19,500 nucleotides of DNA from JAUIEH01 sp964483375. Its GTDB lineage: Bacteria > Pseudomonadota > Alphaproteobacteria > Caulobacterales > Maricaulaceae. The translations under genes and the position numbers were made by a program. The notes beneath the pieces were generated by a model, which worked only from the letters and a program-made list of their open reading frames with translations, did not search any database and was not told the DNA's origin. This document shows positions 6,691 to 12,224 of the stretch, one piece after another. The DNA is taken from contig CAZABJ010000050.1 of NCBI GenBank assembly GCA_964483375.1, positions 1 to 19,500 of the forward strand. The letters are read 5' to 3'. Positions within the stretch are counted from its first letter, which is position 1, and every line of letters begins with the position of its first letter.

Positions 6691-8058
6691 TTAGAAGAAC
6701 GACTGGCGGATCAGCTGGCCGGTGGCGCCGTCGATTTCCAGTCGCACATTGGGGCCGCGCGGGTCCTGGGCGCTGACGACATAGGTCCTGCCGTCAAACT
6801 CGACCACGCTGATACTGCGATAGCCCGCCTGCTCAAGGCCGCGGCCGATGTCGTCAAACGACCCCGGCGCGCCGATCGGTCCGGTCGGCGGGCCGCCAGC
6901 GAGGGACACGCTTTGGCGCGCGCGCGCTTCGAGGATTTGCCCGTCCAGCGAGCTCACCACTAAGCGGACCTGAATGCCTTGCGGATCAATCGCATCAATC
7001 AGATAGGCGTCGCCCAAATCATCGACGAGGCGGACTTGACTGAAACCCTCCCGACGCAGATTTCGGCGGATCGCGCTGTAGCTCAGCTGCTCATAGCGGG
7101 AGCTGTAGTTCGTGTAGCCGTAGTCTGAGGGATAGCCGTAACTGTAGCCCGGCCGATGGCCCGAGCTGTAGGTCCGCGGCGGCGCCACCAGGATGCTGAA
7201 AAAGAAGTCGTCCCAGTCATAGCCATGGTGATCGCGGTAACGATGCGAACGCCGTCCCCGGTCGTGCCGATCCCGGCGGTTCTCGCGCCAGTCTTGGCCG
7301 CGACCGCGATTGCGTCCGCGTGCGCCGTCACCGCCGCGGTTCCGTCCGCGCGCGCCGTCGCCATCGCCGCCGCCACGGTTCCGTCTGCGCGCGCCGTCGC
7401 CATCGCCGCCGCCACGGTTCCGTCTGCGCGCGCCGTCGCCANNNNNNNNNNNNNNNNNNNNNNNNNNNNNNNNNNNNNNNNNNNNNNNNNNNNNNNNNNN
7501 NNNNNNNNNNNNNNNNNNNNNNNNNNNNNNNNNNNNNNNNNTCGCCGCCGCCGCGGTTCCGTCCGCGCGCGCCGTCGCCATCGCCGCCGCCGCGGTTCCG
7601 TCCGCGTGCGCCGTCGCGATCGCCGCCGCCACGATTTCGTCCGCGTGAGCCCTCGCCGCCGCCGCGATTACCGTTGACGGTGTCGCGTTGTGGAANNNNN
7701 NNNNNNNNNNNNNNNNNNNNNNNNNNNNNNNNNNNNNNNNNNNNNNNNNNNNNNNNNNNNNNNNNNNNNNNNNNNNNNNNNNNNNNNNNNNNNNNCCGCG
7801 TGAGCCCTCGCCGCCGCCGCGATTACCGTTGACGGTGTCGCGTTGTGGAAGAGGCCGTTCTTCGATCTGACGCGGCGGGGAAGCAGGGACCGGATTGCCG
7901 AACAAATCGGTATCCTGCTTCCCGAGGCTTTCAGGTTTTTCGCTCGCGACGGAATCCGGTTCTGCGTGCGTTAGTGAGGGTGCGGCCAGGGCCGGCGCGG
8001 CGAAAAACGTCGCGACTGCGGCCGCAAGACCGAGGGTCCAGCTGCGCGGGCTCGTCAT
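6691..8058 (-). CDS. Exported RG-repeat protein with two C-terminal PepSY-like domains (interrupted by two assembly gaps)
   Basis: I place the start at ATG 8058, which has GGAAGGA 6 nt upstream, rather than the upstream in-frame codon at 8088. The protein begins with a clear Sec signal peptide (hydrophobic core about residues 8-22, cleavage near ALA|AP at about 25-26). An acidic linker follows, then a tandem Arg/Gly/Asp-rich array whose 13-residue unit is GDGARRRNRGGGD or GDGARGRNRGGGD. Next comes a basic His/Arg/Tyr stretch, and last two PepSY-like modules of the form 'LRREGF...AYLIDAIDPQGIQVRL...G' and 'LEQAGY...TYVVSAQDPRGPNVRL...G'. PepSY modules are typical of exported proteins and have been tied to protease inhibition, but the function here is unknown. 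Two 100-N gaps fall inside the gene, so its length is uncertain. A literal translation through the N runs puts the middle segment out of frame, which is an artefact. The neighbouring gene encodes a smaller protein with the same PepSY modules. Confidence 0.8.
   Translation of the reverse strand: MTSPRSWTLGLAAAVATFFAAPALAAPSLTHAEPDSVASEKPESLGKQDTDLFGNPVPASPPRQIEERPLPQRDTVNGNRGGGEGSRXXXXXXXXXXXXXXXXXXXXXXXXXXXXXXXXXXFHNATPSTVIAAAARAHADEIVAAAIATAHADGTAAAAMATARADGTAAAAXXXXXXXXXXXXXXXXXXXXXXXXXXXXXXXXXXGDGARRRNRGGGDGDGARRRNRGGGDGDGARGRNRGGDGARGRNRGRGQDWRENRRDRHDRGRRSHRYRDHHGYDWDDFFFSILVAPPRTYSSGHRPGYSYGYPSDYGYTNYSSRYEQLSYSAIRRNLRREGFSQVRLVDDLGDAYLIDAIDPQGIQVRLVVSSLDGQILEARARQSVSLAGGPPTGPIGAPGSFDDIGRGLEQAGYRSISVVEFDGRTYVVSAQDPRGPNVRLEIDGATGQLIRQSFF
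7309..7680. repeat. 39-bp tandem repeat array encoding a 13-residue RG-rich unit
   Basis: Units of 39 bp start at 7341, 7380 and 7419 left of the first gap and at 7542, 7581 and 7620 right of it; shorter degenerate units flank them (about 7309-7340 and 7653-7680). The sequence before the gap (…gccgtcgcca) and after it (tcgccgccgcc…) is exactly in repeat phase. Minus-strand translation gives GDGAR(R/G)RNRGGGD. Units differ by single substitutions (tct/tcc, cac/cgc). Copy number is unknown because the array contains the gap at 7442-7541. Confidence 0.9.
7442..7541. other. Assembly gap (100 N) inside the 39-bp repeat array
   Basis: Exactly 100 N, a conventional placeholder for unknown size. The flanks are consecutive parts of the 39-bp unit, so the true missing length is probably zero or a multiple of 39 bp. 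Confidence 0.97.
7641..7695. repeat. First copy of a 55-bp exact duplication flanking the second assembly gap
   Basis: The 55 bases 7641-7695 (starting ccgcgtgagccctcg, ending gcgttgtggaa) are identical to 7796-7850. The two copies abut the 100-N gap on either side, the pattern of two contigs that overlap but were scaffolded without merging. Confidence 0.95.
7696..7795. other. Assembly gap (100 N), probably false
   Basis: Exactly 100 N between two identical 55-bp ends. Merging the ends removes the gap and restores an uninterrupted frame from the signal-peptide end into the repeat array. Confidence 0.9.
7796..7850. repeat. Second copy of the 55-bp duplication at the second gap
   Basis: Identical to 7641-7695; see that entry. 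The coding sequence continues from here to the N-terminus of the RG-repeat protein. Confidence 0.95.
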
Positions 8059-8064
8059 AGGGGT

Positions 8065-8071
8065 TCCTTCC
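8065..8071 (-). promoter_or_regulatory. Shine-Dalgarno site deciding the start of the RG-repeat gene
   Basis: GGAAGGA on the minus strand, 6 nt before ATG 8058. It supports that start over the upstream in-frame codon at 8088 and places the signal peptide directly at the N-terminus. Confidence 0.7.
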
Positions 8072-8132
8072 GCTCGGCTACGCGCCAACCGCCAGGATAT
8101 CGGGGTCTTGTGAACCTAAGTCCGAACGGCGC

Positions 8133-8150
8133 GTTCATCCTCCGTTCATC
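8133..8150. promoter_or_regulatory. Direct repeat GTTCATC-N4-GTTCATC upstream of the RG-repeat gene
   Basis: Two exact GTTCATC copies (8133-8139 and 8144-8150) repeat with an 11-bp period, 75-92 bp before ATG 8058. One-turn direct repeats are the usual binding pattern of OmpR/PhoB-type winged-helix regulators. A similar TTCA-N7-TTCA pair lies at about the same distance from the neighbouring PepSY gene. Confidence 0.45.
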
Positions 8151-8176
8151 TTGACTGCGGACGACACGAAGTTGAA

Positions 8177-8200
8177 GGCGCCGGCCCGAAAGCCGACGCC
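8177..8200 (-). terminator. Possible weak terminator after the small PepSY gene
   Basis: On the minus strand ggcgtcggc and gccggcgcc can form a 9-bp stem with one G-U wobble around a 6-nt loop, 35 nt after the stop at 8235. It is followed by TTCAACTTCG rather than a clean T run, so it may be weak or may only protect the mRNA end. Confidence 0.35.
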
Positions 8201-8234
8201 TATTGAGAAAGTTAGGGCAAGACGAACCGCACGG

Positions 8235-8759
8235 TTAGATGCGGCCCAAACGGATCACGTCGCCGCTGTAGCGGTTCACCCGCACCGCCACCCGGAAACC
8301 GCGGGGACCGGTGGCGTGAGCGATGAAGAACCGCGGTCGGGACTCCACGAAGTGGATTTGCCGAAAACCGCGATCGCGAAGGATGAAGCGCGCATCGCGC
8401 TGCGACACCGAATGTGCGCCGGCATAGCTGACGTTTCGGATCTCACCGGTGAACTTGTTGACCCGGATGCGAACGTCGTCGCCGCGGTAGTCGCGAGCGC
8501 TGACGACGTAGACGCGGTCGCGTTCGCGCTCAAAGCGGATCTGACGAAAACCGTCTCGACGAAGAATCCGTCGGACTTCGTAGAAGGGGAGCGCATAGCG
8601 ATGCGCATACCCGCCGTGATAGTCCGCCAGATGGATTTGGCCGCCGCTTATGGTCAAGCGAACGTCGCCCAGGGTCCAGCCGGGGCTTGCTGCGGCCGGG
8701 GCGGAGAGTAACGCGCCGCCGGCGAGTGCGGCGAGGACAGAGGCTTTCAAAGTGCGCAT
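8235..8759 (-). CDS. Exported protein with two PepSY-like domains
   Basis: With ATG 8759 the product is 174 aa. The site AAAGGAG, 6 nt upstream, decides this start over an upstream codon at 8807. A signal peptide (MRTLKASVLAALAGGALLSA, cleavage near APAAA|SP) is followed by a short beta-like segment and two PepSY-like modules: 'YEVRRILRRDGFRQIRF..RVYVVSARDYRGDDVRIRVNKFTGEI' in pieces around residues 60-108, and a second of the same pattern at about 117-168. The mature protein is basic and rich in Arg and aromatic residues. No enzyme motif is present. The module pattern matches the C-terminal half of the neighbouring RG-repeat protein, so the two genes look like diverged paralogues. The 176 nt between them holds a possible terminator and a separate direct-repeat element, so they are probably transcribed separately. 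The family assignment is by pattern; the function is unknown. Confidence 0.85.
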   Translation of the reverse strand: MRTLKASVLAALAGGALLSAPAAASPGWTLGDVRLTISGGQIHLADYHGGYAHRYALPFYEVRRILRRDGFRQIRFERERDRVYVVSARDYRGDDVRIRVNKFTGEIRNVSYAGAHSVSQRDARFILRDRGFRQIHFVESRPRFFIAHATGPRGFRVAVRVNRYSGDVIRLGRI

Positions 8760-8765
8760 CGCTGG

Positions 8766-8772
8766 CTCCTTT
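8766..8772 (-). promoter_or_regulatory. Shine-Dalgarno site deciding the start of the small PepSY gene
   Basis: AAAGGAG on the minus strand, 6 nt before ATG 8759. It rules in the start that places the signal peptide at the N-terminus. Confidence 0.75.
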
Positions 8773-8842
8773 CGATTTGCGTTGCGTCGCGTTCGATGGC
8801 GGCACAATCGCCCAACGCCTCTGAATTGGACGTGGTAGGAGC

Positions 8843-8859
8843 ATTCAAGCGGGGTTCAC
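8843..8859. promoter_or_regulatory. Degenerate direct repeat ATTCAAG-N4-GTTCACG upstream of the small PepSY gene
   Basis: The TTCA cores at 8844 and 8855 are 11 bp apart, 84-99 bp before ATG 8759. Spacing and position resemble the exact GTTCATC repeat upstream of the paralogous gene. Only the TTCA cores and a few flanking bases are shared. Confidence 0.3.
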
Positions 8860-8880
8860 GCTGCGGGCGCGCTCACCGGG

Positions 8881-9099
8881 TCAGCCGTCGTCTTCGCCGT
8901 GCTGATAGTCGAGGATGTCGCCGGGCGCGCAGTCGAGGGCTTTGCATATGCTGGCGAGCGTGGCGAAGCGGACGCCCTTGACCTTGCCGGTCCGCAGAAG
9001 CGACAGATTCTGCTCGGTAATTCCGACATCCGCGGCGAGATCTTTCGCCTTCATTTTGCGCTTGGCGAGCATCACGTCCAACGTAACCACAATCGGCAT
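8881..9099 (-). CDS. Small Cro/C1-type (XRE) helix-turn-helix regulator
   Basis: The product is 72 aa and almost entirely one HTH_3-type domain. It starts MPIVVTLDVMLAKRKMKAKD; helices 2 and 3 of the HTH lie at about 18-38 (LAADVGITEQNLSLLRTGKV), followed by RFATLASICKALDCAPGDIL, the usual end of compact YozG-like regulators. These proteins bind DNA as dimers; the target is unknown. I use ATG 9099. A longer in-frame extension upstream is low-complexity and overlaps the PBP gene, so I reject it. The Shine-Dalgarno is weak (AGGG about 12 nt upstream). The gene lies between the small PepSY gene (same strand, 121 nt downstream) and the divergent PBP gene (224 nt away). The ligand- or toxin-partner type of neighbour is absent. 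Confidence 0.88.
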   Translation of the reverse strand: MPIVVTLDVMLAKRKMKAKDLAADVGITEQNLSLLRTGKVKGVRFATLASICKALDCAPGDILDYQHGEDDG

Positions 9100-9323
9100 G
9101 CGTGCGTTTAACCCTGTATCGGACCGTCGACCCCCGTGGCCGAACCCTTGAGCTGCGCCTTCAAGCGACGTCCAACGCGAAACCGGGCCGCCCGCGGCCA
9201 GTTTCCCGAAGAACAGTAACAAATTGTTTCTCTGCGGCAATCGCTGGGCGCCCCTCAGGCGCAGAGGGTTCATTAACTTCGCCGCGCGATTGTGCCTCTC
9301 GGAGGAAAGGGGCGGAGACGCGC

Positions 9324-11345
9324 ATGGCCACGCTCGAACGCGTGCGGGAGGCCGACCCGGGCCCGCCGCCGGAAGTCTCGCCCGCGAAAGCCCCGCGGCG
9401 ACGGGGCGTTTTCGCGTCTGTTCTGCAGATTTTGGGCGGCTTCTTTCTCTGGGCGGGGTCGACCGCATTGACCATGGCGGCCGTGCTGATGGTGTGGCTC
9501 GCCGGCGTCATCGCGGAGCTGCCCGATCCGGAGGCGGCGCGCGAGCCGCCCGTGCGCCCCAGCGTCGTCTATCTTGATGCGAACGGCGAAGAGATCGCCC
9601 GACGGGGACCCGTCGTCGCGCCGCCAATCGCGCTTGGGGAATTGCCGCCTTACCTGATCGACGCCGTGCTCGCGGTCGAAGATCGACGGTTTTACGAACA
9701 TCCTGGCGTGGACGCCTTTGGACTCGCTCGGGCGGCATGGGCCAATCTGCGCGCGGGGCGGGTGGTGCAGGGCGGCTCGACCATAACCCAACAGCTCGCC
9801 AAGAACCTGTTCTTGGACTCCGACCGCACCCTGATGCGGAAGGTCCAAGAGGCGCTGTTGGCGGTTTGGTTGGAGCGCCGTTTTTCGAAAGACGAGATTC
9901 TCGAGCTGTATCTCAACAGCGTCTATTTCGGCGCCGGCGCTTGGGGGGTCGAGGCCGCGGCCCAGCGGTATTTCGGCCGGTCCGCCGCAGAGGTTTCGCT
10001 GGCCGAGGCCGCGATCTTGGCCGGGCTACTTAAAGCGCCATCGCGCTATGCGCCCACCTCCGACGTCGCCCGCGCCGAAGAGCGCGCGATGGTGGTTCTA
10101 AACGTCATGCTTGAAACCGGCGCGGTCACTCAAGAGGACTACGCACGCGCGCTCGCCGAGCCGGTGCGCGTCCAACTCACCGCCGATCCGGGCTTTGCGG
10201 GCCATTTCGTGGATTGGGTCGCGCCGCGGGTGCGCGCGCTGGCCGGAGCCGGCGCGGATGACGCGCTGGTCGTGCACACCACGCTCAGCTTGGCGATGCA
10301 AGACGCTGCGGAACGGGCCGTCGACAGCGAGCTCAACGCCGAGACCCTGGCTCGCGGCGCCAGCGAAGCCGCGTTGATCGCCGTAGACGGCGACGGTGCG
10401 GTGCGCGCCATGGTGGGCGGACGTAACTATCGTCTCAGCCAATTCAATCGCGCCACCCAAGCGCGTCGTCAGCCAGGCTCGGCCTTCAAGGCCTTCGTCT
10501 ACGCCGCTGCGCTCGAAGCCGGGCTTTCGCCTTGGGACATCCGGGAAGATGCGGTGATCCGGTTGGGCGATTGGGAGCCTGCGAACTATCGGGACGAGTT
10601 CCTCGGCGAAGTGACGTTGATGACGGCCTTCGCGCGTTCGTTGAACACGGTTGCGGTGCGGGTTGCCGAAGAGATCGGACGCGACCGGGTGATCCGCATG
10701 GCGCGCCGGATGGGGGTGCAGTCGCATCTGTCGGGAACGCGGTCATTGGCGCTCGGCGCTCATGAGGTGACGTTGGACGAGATGACCGCGGCTTATGCGC
10801 CGTTCGCGAATGGGGGCTTCGCAGTTGAGGCCTATGGCGTGCTCGAAATCCGAACCGTGGAGGGCAATGTTCTCTGGACCCGGCCCCAACCGGTGAGCCG
10901 GCGCGTGATCTCCGACCGCGCCAGGCGGTTCATGAACGAGATGCTGGCCCGCGTCGTGGAGGAGGGCACCGGCCGCGCCGCCGCTCTGCCAGACAGGGCG
11001 GCGGGCGGAAAAACCGGCACCACCAATGACTTTCGCGACGCCTGGTTCGTCGGTTTCATTCCCGGCTTCGTCGCCGGGGTGTGGGTTGGCGATGATGACT
11101 TCGCAGCCATGGATCGCATAGTCGGCGGGGGGCCGCCGGCCCGGATTTGGCGCGCGTTCATGATGGAAGCGGTCGCCAATGCGCCGGTCCGCGACCTCGA
11201 CAGACCCCCGCGCCCCCCTGAGATCGGCGTCGTTGACGTGGCCGAAGCGCCTACAGAGCCCCTGATCGAGCCGGGAGAGCCAAGCGATGTCGATCGTCGC
11301 GCGCTTGACGCCTTGCTCGACCGCATCCTGGCGGGCGGGGGGTGA
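9324..11345 (+). CDS. Class A penicillin-binding protein (PBP1A family), bifunctional transglycosylase/transpeptidase
   Basis: This enzyme polymerises lipid II into glycan strands and cross-links stem peptides at the periplasmic face of the inner membrane. I choose ATG 9324 (GGAG 6 nt upstream), giving 673 aa; a longer frame from 9102 is arginine-rich and unlikely. A short cytoplasmic tail rich in Pro and Arg is followed by one membrane anchor (about 30-60). The GT51 domain spans about 85-255, with EDRRFYEHPGVD (catalytic Glu119), GGSTITQQLAKN (150-161) and ELYLN (194-198). The transpeptidase domain carries SAFK (386-389, nucleophile Ser386), SLN (439-441) and KTGT (563-566). All key residues are present. 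The short acidic Pro-rich C-terminus lacks the extra domains of PBP1B or PBP1C. The gene stands alone and converges on the hydrolase gene with 16 nt between stops. Of the three class A subtypes, PBP1A is likeliest. Confidence 0.95.
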   Translation: MATLERVREADPGPPPEVSPAKAPRRRGVFASVLQILGGFFLWAGSTALTMAAVLMVWLAGVIAELPDPEAAREPPVRPSVVYLDANGEEIARRGPVVAPPIALGELPPYLIDAVLAVEDRRFYEHPGVDAFGLARAAWANLRAGRVVQGGSTITQQLAKNLFLDSDRTLMRKVQEALLAVWLERRFSKDEILELYLNSVYFGAGAWGVEAAAQRYFGRSAAEVSLAEAAILAGLLKAPSRYAPTSDVARAEERAMVVLNVMLETGAVTQEDYARALAEPVRVQLTADPGFAGHFVDWVAPRVRALAGAGADDALVVHTTLSLAMQDAAERAVDSELNAETLARGASEAALIAVDGDGAVRAMVGGRNYRLSQFNRATQARRQPGSAFKAFVYAAALEAGLSPWDIREDAVIRLGDWEPANYRDEFLGEVTLMTAFARSLNTVAVRVAEEIGRDRVIRMARRMGVQSHLSGTRSLALGAHEVTLDEMTAAYAPFANGGFAVEAYGVLEIRTVEGNVLWTRPQPVSRRVISDRARRFMNEMLARVVEEGTGRAAALPDRAAGGKTGTTNDFRDAWFVGFIPGFVAGVWVGDDDFAAMDRIVGGGPPARIWRAFMMEAVANAPVRDLDRPPRPPEIGVVDVAEAPTEPLIEPGEPSDVDRRALDALLDRILAGGG

Positions 11346-11361
11346 GTTTTCGGTCGGGGCC

Positions 11362-12123
11362 TTAACGCTCCGCGCCCACCGCGAACAGCGACGCGCCATG
11401 GGTGCGCAGCCAGGCGCGTTCGGCGCGGCTGTCCCCCACCAAGCGGCGGACGAGAGCCCAAAAGCGCGGGCCATGATTGCGTTCGATGAGGTGGGACACC
11501 TCGTGGGCGGCCACATAGTCGAGAACCTCGGGCGGCGCGCAGATCAACCGCCAAGAATAGTTGATCCGTCCCTCATAGGTGCAGGACCCCCAGCGTGAGC
11601 GGGTGTCTTTCACGGTGATGCCGGCGATGCGCACGCCGAGCGCATCGGCGTGGACGTTGCTGCGCGCGCCGAGGTCTTCGCGGGCTTCTGCGATCAATGT
11701 TCGCCGAACGCGCGCGGCGAACCGGTCCTCTGACGGGGCGTAGACCTCCAATTCCGCCGGCGGGCCGGAGTGAAAACGCGCCGCTCCCGGTCTGGCGGCG
11801 CGGCGCAATGCGTGTGGCGTTCCCCGAACCGGCGCAAGTCCGCCTGGCGCGAAGGGCGCAGGCGGGGGCAGCCGCGAAAGCTGGTCGGCGATCCATCCTG
11901 CGTTTTCTCGGGCATAGGCCATCGCGCGGCCCCGCTGCCCGTCGCTCGGCAGGGTGAGAATCGCAGCCCGTTGGAGCGGGTCGATGCGAAGAACCGTGCG
12001 CCGGGCGCGCGGGTTCACTTTCACGATGACGTCAGTGTTCTCGACCATCTGGACATTCTGAGCCGACTCCCCGGCTCCGCCAAGGCGACCTTTTAAGCTG
12101 CGCCGAAGCAGGTTACTGCGCAC
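11362..12123 (-). CDS. YgjP-like (DUF45/M48-type fold) metal-dependent hydrolase
   Basis: The family (YgjP-like metallopeptidase domain, also called DUF45 or WLM-related) carries a zinc-dependent gluzincin-like core, and its substrate cannot be predicted here. From GTG 12123 the product is 253 aa. An N-terminal beta domain includes VNPRARRTVLRID (36-48), typical of alphaproteobacterial members. Then come DTRSRWGSC (173-181) and the metal site HEVSH (207-211) with third ligand candidate H217 in NHGPRFW. These are the complete family signatures. There is no signal peptide or membrane helix, so it is probably cytoplasmic. The start is uncertain: ATG 12048 would give 228 aa and would still keep the beta domain. 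It is divergent from the exported-protein gene at 12225 and convergent with the PBP gene. Confidence 0.88.
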   Translation of the reverse strand: MRSNLLRRSLKGRLGGAGESAQNVQMVENTDVIVKVNPRARRTVLRIDPLQRAAILTLPSDGQRGRAMAYARENAGWIADQLSRLPPPAPFAPGGLAPVRGTPHALRRAARPGAARFHSGPPAELEVYAPSEDRFAARVRRTLIAEAREDLGARSNVHADALGVRIAGITVKDTRSRWGSCTYEGRINYSWRLICAPPEVLDYVAAHEVSHLIERNHGPRFWALVRRLVGDSRAERAWLRTHGASLFAVGAER

Positions 12124-12224
12124 AGCGGCTACGAAAGAGGAAAAAAGGCGGCGTCGTCAAATTACCGCCACACCATTGGTTTTCGTAGGTCATGCAACGC
12201 GCTTAAGCCCCCGAGGGATCCCCA

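Noticed and set aside
7309..7680. CRISPR-like regularly spaced repeats
   Set aside because: The 39-bp units are directly tandem with no spacers, stay in one reading frame and encode a 13-residue protein repeat. No cas genes are present.
7309..7680. RTX-type calcium-binding nonapeptides, suggested by GGGDGDGA
   Set aside because: The period is 13 residues rather than 9, the GGxGxDxux pattern is not kept, and the units are Arg-rich.
8881..9099. Antitoxin of a toxin-antitoxin pair
   Set aside because: No small toxin-like frame adjoins it; neighbours are an exported PepSY gene and a penicillin-binding protein gene.
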